DNA of 64,000 nucleotides, from assembly GCA_034520365.1 (NCBI GenBank), contig JAXHNP010000006.1:365001-429000 (forward strand), in the 5' to 3' direction. Below are positions 6,963 through 14,815 of this stretch, in pieces; within the stretch, counting starts at the first letter, position 1; every line of letters begins with the position of its first letter. Origin of the DNA: Desulfobacterales bacterium. Its GTDB lineage: Bacteria > Desulfobacterota > Desulfobacteria > Desulfobacterales > Desulfosalsimonadaceae. The notes under the pieces were generated by a model, which was given only the letters and a program-made list of their open reading frames with translations, made no database searches and was not told where the DNA came from. The translations under genes were made by a program, and so were the position numbers.

Positions 6963-8225
6963 ATGAACCAAAAAAGCGATTACCAATTTAATACCCGGGT
7001 TATACATGCCGCACAGTCCCCCGGTGACTGGCAGGGCTCAACCCTTCCGCCCATTTTTCAAACAGCCTCGCACCATCACCACACGGCTGAAAACCTAAGC
7101 GATACCTTTGCCGGAAAGACCGACGACCACATCTACATGCGGCTTACAAATCCGACAAACCGAAGCCTGGAAGAAAAACTGACGGCATTGGAGGGAGGCC
7201 GGAAGGGCGTTGTAACGGGTTCGGGAATGGCGGCCATAACCAACGCCTGCCTTGCGCTTTTGCGTGCCGGCGATGAGTTTGTTACCGGAAATTCTCTTTT
7301 CATGTCTACCTATGTTCTTTTTGCCAATATATTTAAAAAGTATGGTATTACGGCGCGCCTGGTTGAATCAACCGATATGGATGCAATAGAAAACGCCATA
7401 AACGCAAAAACCCGGTTTGTCTACCTGGAAACCATTGGAAATCCAAAGATGGATGTTCCGGATCTGTATCGGGCAGCCGGGATTGCGCACGGAAACAAAA
7501 TCCCGCTGGTTGTGGACAACACCATGGCGACCCCCTGTCTTTGTCGTCCCCTGGAGCTTGGCGCCGACATTGTGATCCATTCCACCACAAAATACCTTGC
7601 CGGCCACGGCGCCGCCACGGGCGGAATTATAATAGACGGCGGAAATTTTTCATGGCCTGAGCAACGGTTTCCGGATTTCAAGCCCTTTATCGAGAAAAAA
7701 GGCCGGCTGGCATACATAGACAAGCTGTGGCGGGAGCATCACATCAATTTCGGAACGACCCAGGCGCCTTTGCATTCATATTTGACCATGATAGGAATCG
7801 ATACGCTGGCGCTTCGCATGGAGCGGCACAATGCCAACGCGATGGCAGTGGCGCAATATCTCCAAAAAAGACCCGAGGTTTTGTGGGTCAATTACCCGGG
7901 ACTGCCGGATCATCCGTCAAACCCTGTTGCCCGGAAACAATTCGGAGATAAAGGATGTGGCGGGGTGGTGGCGTTTGGCCTGAAAAACGAGGATGAGTGT
8001 TTCAAATTCATCAAGGGCTTGAATCTGGTTTATCATCTTGCCAACCTCGGAGACTGCAAGACCCTTGTCATTCACCCCTATTCGTCCCAGTATCTCTCTT
8101 TTGACGAACCAACACGGCAGAAGCTCTCCATTTCCCCGGATTTGGTCCGGCTTTCGGTGGGCATCGAAGCGGTGGAGGACATCTGTGAGGATCTGGGCCG
8201 GGCCCTGGATCGCCTGTCAGGATAA
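6963..8225 (+). CDS. O-acetylhomoserine sulfhydrylase / Cys-Met metabolism PLP enzyme
   Basis: A 420-residue member of the Cys/Met-metabolism PLP family. The PLP lysine is in STTKYLAGHG (Lys about 210), the phosphate-binding segment is GSGMAAI, and the aspartate pairing with the pyridine nitrogen is in VVDNTMATP. The ending LVRLSVGIEAVEDICEDL is typical. The length, and NPTNRSLEEKLTALEGG, fit the MetY branch that joins sulfide to O-acetylhomoserine, but cystathionine gamma-synthase or methionine gamma-lyase activity cannot be excluded from sequence alone. AGGGAGA precedes the start. Direct use of sulfide would suit a sulfidogenic cell. Confidence 0.85.
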   Translation: MNQKSDYQFNTRVIHAAQSPGDWQGSTLPPIFQTASHHHHTAENLSDTFAGKTDDHIYMRLTNPTNRSLEEKLTALEGGRKGVVTGSGMAAITNACLALLRAGDEFVTGNSLFMSTYVLFANIFKKYGITARLVESTDMDAIENAINAKTRFVYLETIGNPKMDVPDLYRAAGIAHGNKIPLVVDNTMATPCLCRPLELGADIVIHSTTKYLAGHGAATGGIIIDGGNFSWPEQRFPDFKPFIEKKGRLAYIDKLWREHHINFGTTQAPLHSYLTMIGIDTLALRMERHNANAMAVAQYLQKRPEVLWVNYPGLPDHPSNPVARKQFGDKGCGGVVAFGLKNEDECFKFIKGLNLVYHLANLGDCKTLVIHPYSSQYLSFDEPTRQKLSISPDLVRLSVGIEAVEDICEDLGRALDRLSG

Positions 8226-8228
8226 ATC

Positions 8229-8369
8229 GTGCCTGAACGAAAACCGTCTTTTTCGCCAATATCTGTGTCAGGCTCAAATTTTAATCCTCAGAATACTTCG
8301 AGTATGCCTGCGGTTAAAATTTTCGCCTTCCTTGATCTTAACAAAAAATCCTGGTTTTCGTTCGGGCAC
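8229..8369. repeat. MITE-like 141-bp element with terminal and internal inverted repeats
   Basis: Terminal arms GTGCCTGAACGAAAACC (8229-8245) and the complementary GGTTTTCGTTCGGGCAC (8353-8369) differ at one base. Inside, AATTTTAA...CAGAATACTTCGAGTATGCCTG...TTAAAATT forms a second nested stem. The element is non-coding and fills the space between the sulfhydrylase stop and the next ribosome site. It could be a miniature transposable element or a processed hairpin. Confidence 0.6.
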
Positions 8370-8394
8370 TAATCATTTTATAAGAGGGGGAAAT

Positions 8395-8703
8395 ATGATT
8401 GCCAGTTTTTCTGTCGTTCCTGTCGGAACCGGCGAGGAACTCAAGGAAAACATCGCCCGGATCGTTCCCATTATCGAGCAGTCCGGACTGGTTTATGTCA
8501 TGGGTGCGATGCAAACAACCGTGGAAGGCGATTCGGAAAAAGTAATAGAAGTAATTATGAAGTGCCATCAACATATGAAGACGGCCGCGCCGCGCGTTCT
8601 CACCCATATCGCCATCGATGATCGCCAAGGGGCAAAAGGGCGGCTGAAGGGGAAAGTCAGTGACGTTGAGGCGGTACTTGGAAGGAGTGTCTCCCATGAA
8701 TGA
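8395..8703 (+). CDS. MTH1187/YqgV-family thiamine-binding protein
   Basis: A 102-residue protein beginning MIASFSVVPVGTGEEL and containing IVPIIEQSGLVYVMGAMQTTVEGD, the signature of the MTH1187/YkoF-like (formerly DUF77) family. Members have a ferredoxin-like fold and bind thiamine or related pyrimidines. The ATG at 8395 follows AGAGGGGGAA; longer in-frame readings run back through the MITE-like element and the previous gene and are not credible. The last codons overlap the start of the AIR-synthase-like gene by 8 bases, so the pair is translationally coupled. Confidence 0.85.
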   Translation: MIASFSVVPVGTGEELKENIARIVPIIEQSGLVYVMGAMQTTVEGDSEKVIEVIMKCHQHMKTAAPRVLTHIAIDDRQGAKGRLKGKVSDVEAVLGRSVSHE

Positions 8704-9739
8704 GAATCGTGTGGGAAAGCCGCCGCCCAGTCGCCTGAAGGCGCTTCTCGGATCCCGTTTCGGGGCCTTTTCGGAACAAATCCTTCTCGGCCCCGGCCCC
8801 GGTTTGGATGCGGCTGTTCTGGACCTTAAAGACGGCAGGGTAATGGCCATCGCTGAGGATCCGATTTTTCCTGCTCCGGGTCTGCCGCTGGACCTGATGG
8901 GATGGTTCACCGTGCATATCGGTGCAAGCGATGTCGCCGTAACAGGGATTGCGCCGCAGTTTATGACCTATAGCCTGCTTCTGCCTTCGTCATCCACGGA
9001 AGATGATGTCAAAACCATTGTAACGTCAATTTCCGATGCGGCATCCGATCTTGGCATCAGCATTGCGGGCGGCCATACGGGCTGGTATGACGCCGTAACC
9101 GTCCCTATTGTCGGCGGCGTCACGGTATGGGGATTTGCGGACCGATCGGCCTGGGTTTCGCCGGGGGGCTCACAAGACGGCGACGTTATTTTGATGACCA
9201 AAGGACCTGCCATAGAGGCCGTGGCGCTGCTTTCTGTAGTTCATAGGGGTCGGCTCGGCAGCCGTATCTCAAACGAGGCGCTGCAACAGGCGCTGGCACG
9301 CGTACGGCAGATTTCTGTGGTAAAAGACGCATTGACGGCGTTTGCTGAAGGGGGCATTCACGCGATGCATGATGCCACCGAGGGAGGGGTTCTCGGCGGC
9401 GTGCACGAGATGGCTGCAGCCGCGGGCATCCCGGCGCATGTAAACCCGGACGGTGTGAATATACCGCCTGATATTGTTGCCGTGGCCGACGCCCTGGGTT
9501 TTGATCCGTGGTACGCCATAAGCGAGGGCACCCTTCTGGCCTCAGTGTTGCCGGAAAGTGCGGCGCGAATCCGAAATGCCTGGAGCAAAGCGGGTATTGA
9601 CAGCTATGAGCTCGGGTTTTTCAATAAAAGCCCTAACCATTCCACGGTGTGCAAAAACGGCAAAACAACGCAACTGACAGAACCCGGTGTGGATCCTTTC
9701 TGGGAATTGTTCTTTTCACCGGGCAACAATGATGGATAA
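8696..9739 (+). CDS. AIR synthase-related (PurM/HypE/ThiL-like) ATP-binding protein
   Basis: A 347-residue protein of the PurM superfamily. The N-terminal half has GPGLDAAVLDL and the alternation SDVAVTGIAP; IAGGHTGWYD and VTVWGFADR resemble ThiL/HypE, and the C-terminal half has HDATEGGVLGGVHEMA, the classical C-domain motif. Family members catalyse ATP-dependent phosphorylation or dehydration (PurM, ThiL, HypE, SelD). No Cys/Sec of SelD type is seen. Coupling to a thiamine-binding protein favours a thiamine- or HMP-related role, but this is inference. GGAAGGAG precedes the ATG. Confidence 0.8.
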   Translation: MNENRVGKPPPSRLKALLGSRFGAFSEQILLGPGPGLDAAVLDLKDGRVMAIAEDPIFPAPGLPLDLMGWFTVHIGASDVAVTGIAPQFMTYSLLLPSSSTEDDVKTIVTSISDAASDLGISIAGGHTGWYDAVTVPIVGGVTVWGFADRSAWVSPGGSQDGDVILMTKGPAIEAVALLSVVHRGRLGSRISNEALQQALARVRQISVVKDALTAFAEGGIHAMHDATEGGVLGGVHEMAAAAGIPAHVNPDGVNIPPDIVAVADALGFDPWYAISEGTLLASVLPESAARIRNAWSKAGIDSYELGFFNKSPNHSTVCKNGKTTQLTEPGVDPFWELFFSPGNNDG

Positions 9740-9801
9740 ATTAAGTGATCTGAATTCGCTGTTTTCCGCCCGGAGCGGTGAAGAGAAAAAGGGGTGAACC
9801 C

Positions 9802-10857
9802 TTGAATAAAGAGAGCAAGCCGCAAGCGGAGTACAGGGAAAGGATCAGGCAGATCAAATCCAGGCTCGGCAGCAGGCTGATTATCCTGACCCATCATTAC
9901 CAGAACAGCCGGATCGTGGAGCTGGGAGACTACGTGGGCGATTCCTTCGGCCTGGCCCGCAGGGCGGCGTCGGATACCAAGGCGGAATACATCGTCTTCT
10001 GCGGCGTGCACTTTATGGCGGAGAGCACCGCTATTCTGGCCAGGCAGGAGCAGCGCGTGCAGATCCCGGATGCGGAGGCCGGCTGCTGGATGGCGGATAT
10101 GGCGGATCCTTATATCGTGGAGCGGAGCTGGGAGGAGTTGACCGATTTATGGGCAGCAAAATCCGTGGTCCCCATCGCCTACATGGACTCCGAAGCCGAG
10201 ATCAAGGCCTTCTGCGGCCGCAACAAAGGCTTGATCTGTACCTCCTCCAATGCGGAAAAGGCGTTTTCCCGGGCCCTGGAACAGGAAAAGCGCATCTTTT
10301 TCCTTCCCGATCAGTATCTGGGGTTAAACACTGCGGACAAACTGGGCATTGCCAGGGGGGAGGTCGCGATCTGGGAGCCCGGGGTCGCCCGGGGCGGCAA
10401 TTCCGAGGAGGATCTGGCAAGAGCCAGGATCGTTCTCTGGAAAGGCCATTGCCTGGTGCACACCAGATTCAATACGCGGATGATCGAGGAGATGAGGCAG
10501 ACCCGTCCCGCAGCCCGGATCGTGGTCCATCCGGAGTGCACACCGGAGGTGGTGGCGGCGGCTGACGCATCCGGATCCACGGAATTCATGGTAAGATATG
10601 TGGAAGAGTCCTCTCCCGGAGATGAGATCGTCATCGGCACGGAGTGCAACATGATTGACAGGCTCCGGGAGCACTACAGGGATCGGACCATATTGCCCCT
10701 GTCACGGTCCTTTTGTCCGAACATGGCCAAGATCGACCTGCAAAAGCTTTGCTACACCCTGGAGCATCCGGGACAGGTCAATGTGGTCCGTGTGGATCCG
10801 GAAATCGCAAAACAGGCCCGTAAGGCCCTGGAGAGGATGCTGGCCCTGCAGGACTGA
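9802..10857 (+). CDS. nadA: Quinolinate synthase A
   Basis: Condenses iminoaspartate with dihydroxyacetone phosphate to quinolinate, using an oxygen-sensitive [4Fe-4S] cluster, for NAD synthesis. The start ILTHHYQN, then VFCGVHFMAES, HPECTPEV and SFCPNMAKIDL give the three cluster cysteines and conserved histidines of NadA. I start at TTG 9802 because AAGGGG lies 7 bases upstream; an in-frame GTG at 9778 has a poorly spaced site. The resulting 351 residues fit the family. No nadB or nadC is next to it; instead an Fe-S assembly operon follows, a sensible neighbour for a cluster-dependent enzyme. Confidence 0.9.
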   Translation: MNKESKPQAEYRERIRQIKSRLGSRLIILTHHYQNSRIVELGDYVGDSFGLARRAASDTKAEYIVFCGVHFMAESTAILARQEQRVQIPDAEAGCWMADMADPYIVERSWEELTDLWAAKSVVPIAYMDSEAEIKAFCGRNKGLICTSSNAEKAFSRALEQEKRIFFLPDQYLGLNTADKLGIARGEVAIWEPGVARGGNSEEDLARARIVLWKGHCLVHTRFNTRMIEEMRQTRPAARIVVHPECTPEVVAAADASGSTEFMVRYVEESSPGDEIVIGTECNMIDRLREHYRDRTILPLSRSFCPNMAKIDLQKLCYTLEHPGQVNVVRVDPEIAKQARKALERMLALQD

Positions 10858-10866
10858 GAGGCAGGC

Positions 10867-10971
10867 CGCACAAGAAGGAGGTTCTTCAAAGAGATGGGGC
10901 CCGCCTGGGCGGTAAGCGCAGTGGCCTGTGGGCATGCCATTATCGCCGGCCTCGAAACCCAAGCTACATAG
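10867..10971 (+). pseudogene. Possible Nramp-type metal transporter N-terminal remnant
   Basis: In the 230-base gap after nadA a short frame reads RRRFFKEMGPAWAVSAVACG and stops at 10971. The phrase GPAWxVSAVACGPAT is the usual first helix of bacterial Nramp (MntH) transporters. Here it breaks off after about 25 residues, and no other transporter sequence follows. AAGGAGG precedes it. I regard it as a relic of a lost gene; a short leader peptide is the alternative. Confidence 0.35.
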
Positions 10972-11005
10972 ATTGTGGATCAAGGGTTCCAAGCTCAAAT
11001 TCGCC

Positions 11006-11034
11006 TTGACAGCTTAACCTGCAGGTCATATCCT
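11006..11034 (+). promoter_or_regulatory. Sigma-70-type promoter of the Fe-S assembly operon
   Basis: TTGACA (11006-11011) and TATCCT (11029-11034) are separated by 17 bases, 54 bases ahead of the TusA-like start. Between promoter and gene lies an inverted repeat AGTATA-N11-TATACT (11043-11048 and 11060-11065), a possible target for the Rrf2-family regulator encoded downstream; it is not a textbook IscR box. Confidence 0.5.
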
Positions 11035-11087
11035 ATTAATACAGTATATATAATTTTAGTATACTTTAATTTTCAGGAGGCAAGGAT

Positions 11088-11339
11088 ATGAAATTTGTGG
11101 AAAACATGTCCGCTGACGATACGCTCGACCTGGTGTGCCGCATGTGTCCCATGCATCTTCTGGAGCCCGGGGAAAAGCTGAAGTGCCTGAAAAAGGGCCA
11201 GGTCCTGGAGGTTTTAACCGACTACGACCAGGCCCTGGAAGACATCCCGGATTGGTGCTCCAGGTGCGGGCAGGAGTTCGTCGGTGTGGAGGAGGACGAG
11301 GACTGTTACAAGCTCTACATTCGCAAGAAAAAAGAATGA
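11088..11339 (+). CDS. TusA-like sulfurtransferase-fold protein
   Basis: An 83-residue acidic protein. DTLDLVCRMCPMHLLEPGEKLKCL resembles the TusA motif in which a CPxP cysteine carries persulfide sulfur; here the motif is CRMCPMH, so the second proline is missing. More cysteines follow in DWCSRCGQEF and DEDCYKLYI. With six cysteines it could carry sulfur or hold a metal. AGGAGG precedes the ATG, and the desulfurase-like gene starts 35 bases downstream. Its most likely role is to receive or relay sulfur within this Fe-S operon. Confidence 0.65.
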   Translation: MKFVENMSADDTLDLVCRMCPMHLLEPGEKLKCLKKGQVLEVLTDYDQALEDIPDWCSRCGQEFVGVEEDEDCYKLYIRKKKE

Positions 11340-11374
11340 GGGCTGTTGAAATCTGTCAAAATGGAGGAGTGTTT

Positions 11375-12559
11375 ATGGAGACTGTATATATGGATCACGC
11401 CGCAGCGACACCGGTTCGCAGCGAGGCCATAGAGGCGATGCTTCCCTACTTTGACCGCGAATTCGCCAATCCTTCGACTCTCTATGCTTCGGGGGCCAAG
11501 GTCCAAAAAGACATAGAGGAGCAGCGGGAAAAGGTGGCCGGGCTGATCGGGGCCGAAACCGGGGAGATCGTTTTTACCGCTTCCGGGGCAGAGGCCAATA
11601 ACATGGCCCTCAAAGGCGTTCCCCTGGCCCGGCGCAAGAAGGGCAGCCATGTTGTTATATCCGGTATTGAGCACCATTCCGTGCTCAACTCGGCCAGGTT
11701 TCTGCAACAGATGGATTTTGAGGTCAGCTATCTGCCGGTGGATGAAACCGGGCTCGTGGATCCGGAAAAGCTTGAAAGGAGCATCCGCCCGGAGACCGTC
11801 CTGGTCTCTGTTATGCACGGTAACAACGAAATCGGCACCGTGCAGCCCATAGACGAGCTGTCGGCGGTCTGCAGGAGCCGGGGAGTTTTGATGCACACCG
11901 ACGCGGTGGCCACGGCGGGACAGATCCCGGTAAACGTGGATGAGCTGAATGTTGATCTGTTGAGCCTTTCCGCCCCGTCTCTCCGGGGTTCCAAAGGGGT
12001 CGGCGCCCTTTACATTCGCGGCAGCACCCGGGTTATGCCCCTTATACACGGCGGCATCCAGGAGCGGGGAAGACGGGCGGGAACAGAGAACGTTCCCGGC
12101 ATCATCGGCTTCGGCAAGGCCGCGGAGTTGGCCGTACAGGAATTGGAGGAAAACGCCGCCGGGCTAAGGACCCTAAGAGACAGATTAAAGGCCGGTATCC
12201 AGGACAGAATCGGCAAGATCCGCTTCACCGGGCATCCCGAAAAACGCCTCCCCGGACATTTAAGCCTGTGCTTTGAGGCCATAGAGGGCGAGGCGCTGGT
12301 CTTTCTGCTCAGCCAGCAGGGGATCTGTATCAACACCGGTTCCGCCTGCGCCTCCAAGGCCCTGAAAACCTCTCCGGTGCTGACAGCCATCTCCGTAAAG
12401 CCCGAAATCGCCCATGGATCCGCGGTCTTTACCCTGAGTCCGGTCAACACCCAAGAGGACGTGGATTATGTGATAGAGACCCTGCCCCAGGTTGTCGACA
12501 AACTGCGTTCCTACTCGCCTCTGTGGGAAGAAAAGGCCGCTGCAGGATCCAAAGTTTGA
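11375..12559 (+). CDS. IscS/NifS-like cysteine desulfurase homologue lacking the PLP lysine
   Basis: A 394-residue protein that follows the IscS/NifS family from end to end (VYMDHAAATPV, ASGAEANNMALKG, GRRAGTENVPGIIGF). The sulfur-accepting loop is kept: NTGSACAS, Cys325. However, the strand that should read S-x-S-G-H-K reads SLSAPSLRGSKG, so the Schiff-base lysine is Ser202 and its neighbouring His is Pro201. The glutamine stacking near Asp176 (DAxQ) is Ala179, and the usual S-I-R-F-S-L-G-R segment reads SAVFTLSP. Standard PLP chemistry looks impossible. It may be a sulfur acceptor, scaffold or regulator, or an unusual enzyme. GGAGGA precedes the ATG. It sits between TusA-like and IscR-like genes. 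Confidence 0.75.
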   Translation: METVYMDHAAATPVRSEAIEAMLPYFDREFANPSTLYASGAKVQKDIEEQREKVAGLIGAETGEIVFTASGAEANNMALKGVPLARRKKGSHVVISGIEHHSVLNSARFLQQMDFEVSYLPVDETGLVDPEKLERSIRPETVLVSVMHGNNEIGTVQPIDELSAVCRSRGVLMHTDAVATAGQIPVNVDELNVDLLSLSAPSLRGSKGVGALYIRGSTRVMPLIHGGIQERGRRAGTENVPGIIGFGKAAELAVQELEENAAGLRTLRDRLKAGIQDRIGKIRFTGHPEKRLPGHLSLCFEAIEGEALVFLLSQQGICINTGSACASKALKTSPVLTAISVKPEIAHGSAVFTLSPVNTQEDVDYVIETLPQVVDKLRSYSPLWEEKAAAGSKV

Positions 12560-12572
12560 ACAAGGAGTCACA

Positions 12573-12968
12573 ATGAAGCTCTCTACCCGCAGCAGATACG
12601 GCGCCAGGTTGATGCTTGATATGGCCAGACACTTAAATAAAGGGCCGGTGCATTTAAAGGATGTGGCCAATCGGGAGGGCATTTCGGTCAAGTACTTGGA
12701 GCAGATCATCATCCCTTTGAAAAAGAAAAGTCTGGTTTACAGCATCCAGGGCCCCAAAGGGGGATACGTTCTGTCCAGGCCGCCCGGGGAGATCAACTTT
12801 GCGGAGATCGTCGAGACTTTGGAGAGATCCATCTCCCTGGTGGATTGCCTGGATAACCCCGAAAACTGCGATCGCATCCAGATATGCCCCACCCGGGACG
12901 TCTGGGAGCAGGCCAGGGATGCCATGTACCGGGAGCTCAAGAAAGTCACCCTGGCTGACAAGCTGTAG
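12573..12968 (+). CDS. iscR: Rrf2-family regulator, IscR-like
   Basis: A 131-residue winged-helix regulator: MKLSTRSRYGARLMLDMARH, then ISVKYLEQIIIPLKKKSLV and the beta-wing GPKGGYVLSR. Three cysteines in CLDNPENCDRIQIC match the spacing with which IscR-type proteins hold a [2Fe-2S] cluster. IscR senses Fe-S status and represses its own operon. The gene starts 13 bases after the desulfurase homologue and 39 bases before iscU, with AAGGAG upstream. I infer that it controls the promoter at 11006-11034. Confidence 0.85.
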   Translation: MKLSTRSRYGARLMLDMARHLNKGPVHLKDVANREGISVKYLEQIIIPLKKKSLVYSIQGPKGGYVLSRPPGEINFAEIVETLERSISLVDCLDNPENCDRIQICPTRDVWEQARDAMYRELKKVTLADKL

Positions 12969-13007
12969 GGAGAGGGGCAAGTCATCCATTTAAAAAAGGA
13001 GACCATT

Positions 13008-13379
13008 ATGTATAGCGAAAAAGTAATGGATCATTTTTCCAATCCCAGAAACATGGGCAGCATAGAGGAGCCCGACGGCGTGGGTGAGGTCGGCAATCCG
13101 GTCTGCGGTGATGCCATGACCGTATATATAAAGGTCAAAGACGACAGACTCGAGGACGTCAGGTTCAAGACCTTCGGCTGCGTTGCGGCCATAGCTGTCT
13201 CCAGCATGGTCAGCGAGCTGGCCAGGGGGATCAGTCTGGAAGAAGCCAAGCAAATTTCCAAGCAGGCCATAGCCGAATCGCTGGAGGGCCTGCCCAAAGA
13301 GAAGATGCACTGTTCCAATCTGGGAGCCGAGGCCCTGGGCAAGGCCATCGAGGACTACGAGCAGAAAAGGAATAAATGA
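13008..13379 (+). CDS. iscU: IscU/NifU-type Fe-S cluster scaffold
   Basis: A 123-residue scaffold protein on which Fe-S clusters are built. All three ligand cysteines are present: NPVCGD, FKTFGCVAAIA and MHCSNLG, with the aspartate after the first. The sequence MYSEKVMDHFSNPRNMG is the standard start. AAGGAG precedes the ATG. No hscA/hscB, fdx or iscA genes follow, so this is the short iscRSU-like arrangement found in many anaerobes, except that the desulfurase partner lacks its lysine. Confidence 0.92.
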   Translation: MYSEKVMDHFSNPRNMGSIEEPDGVGEVGNPVCGDAMTVYIKVKDDRLEDVRFKTFGCVAAIAVSSMVSELARGISLEEAKQISKQAIAESLEGLPKEKMHCSNLGAEALGKAIEDYEQKRNK

Positions 13380-13387
13380 TAGGCCTC

Positions 13388-13419
13388 AAGGAAGCTATAT
13401 AATAAGGAAGCTATATAAT
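13388..13419. repeat. Tandem 16-bp duplication
   Basis: AAGGAAGCTATATAAT occurs twice head to tail just after iscU (13388-13403, 13404-13419). It is AT-rich and non-coding, and probably a replication-slippage duplication. Confidence 0.7.
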
Positions 13420-13448
13420 ACGGTGCCGGCGCATTTTTTCGACCCTCT

Positions 13449-13859
13449 TCAGTCTTGTTGCCGGCCCGTATTTTTATTTGCATCATCAGTGTTATTTGCT
13501 ATCGACCGCTGCTTCCGCGTCCTGCACAATTCATCCGGCGGAAAGGACAAAATGGTTTCAAGCGCTTGTTTGTCCTTCCATATGATCCGGGAGCCGGCGA
13601 CTGAAGAGTTTGCCCAGTTTAAAAGCGCTTCCGGAAAGTTTTCGGACAACCGGTAGTGCACCCACCGGGCGTCCTTGCGGCTTTCAACCAGCCCGGCATT
13701 CTGCAGAATGCTCATGTGTCTTGAAACCGTGGGCGTTGACACCTGCAGAAGCTCGGTGATCTGGCAGACGCAAAGCTCATCGTGTGCTGACAGGGCCATG
13801 ACGACCCGAAGGCGGTTGCCGTCGGAAAGCGCCTTGATTTGTTTGAGTGTTTTTTCCAT
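13449..13859 (-). CDS. ArsR/SmtB-family transcriptional repressor
   Basis: A 136-residue winged-helix repressor. IKALSDGNRLRVVMAL opens the domain; ELCVCQITELLQVSTPTVSRHMSIL is the recognition helix, preceded by the CVC pair that binds As(III)/Sb(III) in ArsR. WVHYRLS is the wing. The C-terminal tail (DELCRTRKQRSIANNTDD) looks unstructured. The gene is convergent with iscU. A palindrome 32 bases upstream of its start is a likely operator. No efflux gene is next to it; its target may be itself, or the neighbouring membrane-protein gene. Confidence 0.85.
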   Translation of the reverse strand: MEKTLKQIKALSDGNRLRVVMALSAHDELCVCQITELLQVSTPTVSRHMSILQNAGLVESRKDARWVHYRLSENFPEALLNWANSSVAGSRIIWKDKQALETILSFPPDELCRTRKQRSIANNTDDANKNTGRQQD

Positions 13860-13890
13860 TTAGCATATCTTGGTCGTTTGAAAATTGCAT

Positions 13891-13910
13891 ATTTAGTTAA
13901 TTGGCTAAAT
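13891..13910. promoter_or_regulatory. Candidate ArsR operator
   Basis: ATTTAGTTAATTGGCTAAAT has 6-base inverted arms (ATTTAG/CTAAAT) in an AT-rich background just upstream of the ArsR gene, the usual form of an ArsR/SmtB site. Binding is inferred. Confidence 0.5.
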
Positions 13911-13963
13911 AAAAATATAAACATAGGCCGGGCATGTCAAGAAAAAATTCAATTTTTTATTTT

Positions 13964-14815
13964 TCACAAATCCGGCCGGCTGTCTGCGGCGCTTTTGATG
14001 ATTCCATAGACATCCGCAGGCTCCATCCCGTGCTGATCGGCAATCTGCCTGATGCTCGCATCCGGGGTGGCCGTTATATCGCGGTTCTTTAAGGCGGTTA
14101 TCACCGCCGCGGTATCCAGCCCGAATTGTCGGCAGATATCGGAAAGCGTTTGTTTGCCAAGACCCTGGGGCGGGTTTTCCGGAAGACTTGCATCCGGTGC
14201 CGGCATTTCACCGGGCTGCATTGCCTCATATACGTCTTGCGGGGTGATCTTGTTTTGCCGGGCGATTTCAAGAAGTGTCTGCTTTGGATTGTCCACCCGG
14301 ATGCCTGCCTGCTTTAATCTCGACAGGCTGTCTGCAAGGTCAAGCCCAGTTTTTCCGGCAAATGTGTCCAGGTCGGAGTCTTGTGCATGGCCGTAGGGCG
14401 GCTCCCCCTGGCTTTCGGCCACGCTGTTTTTGATTGCTTCGCTGAAATCCACCACCCACCTGAAAGGGGCGACCCCGGCGTAGGCGCCGATGGTGAAAAC
14501 AACGGTCAGTGCCAGGGCGATGTTGAAATTAGGCGTGAACACCTTGATCTTCCGGGACTTATTTTTCAGATAGGTTACAATCGGGTTCCAGTTGTAATAA
14601 ATATGGAGACACAGGGCGATCAGAAAAAGAAGGCCCACCAGGATATGCTGATCGGACCATTGCGTTTTGGTCAGCCCCAGAAAGCGCCAGTCCACCCAAT
14701 GGGCCACGCGGCCCTGGGGTGCAATATAGAGCGCAATGCTGTTTAGCACGACCACAAGAAATGACAGCAATGCGGTCAGGGAAACAATTTTTTTGATTTT
14801 TATCTGCTGATTCAT
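13964..14815 (-). CDS. DUF4405-like membrane protein with C-terminal helical repeats
   Basis: A 283-residue protein with three to four membrane helices in the first 130 residues (LTALLSFLVVVLNSIALYI, ILVGLLFLIALCLHIYYNW and FNIALALTVVFTIGAYAGV), with histidines at HWVDW, DQHILVG and LHIYYNW that could ligate heme, as in cytochrome-b-like DUF4405 proteins. The soluble tail holds related segments of the type L.eIaRQnkItPqDVYEAM and IRQIADQHGMEPADVYGII, which look like tandem helical repeats. AAGGGGAA precedes the ATG. It is divergent from the sigma-54 activator. Its function is unknown; a membrane redox or sensing protein is possible. Confidence 0.6.
   Translation of the reverse strand: MNQQIKIKKIVSLTALLSFLVVVLNSIALYIAPQGRVAHWVDWRFLGLTKTQWSDQHILVGLLFLIALCLHIYYNWNPIVTYLKNKSRKIKVFTPNFNIALALTVVFTIGAYAGVAPFRWVVDFSEAIKNSVAESQGEPPYGHAQDSDLDTFAGKTGLDLADSLSRLKQAGIRVDNPKQTLLEIARQNKITPQDVYEAMQPGEMPAPDASLPENPPQGLGKQTLSDICRQFGLDTAAVITALKNRDITATPDASIRQIADQHGMEPADVYGIIKSAADSRPDL

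Noticed and set aside
8038-8394. Upstream in-frame extension of the thiamine-binding protein
   Set aside because: It runs through the sulfhydrylase 3' end and the MITE-like element; the ATG at 8395 has a strong ribosome site and matches the family start.
11043-11065. Inverted repeat AGTATA-N11-TATACT as a definite IscR site
   Set aside because: Short AT-rich arms do not match the known IscR consensus; kept only as a note under the promoter.
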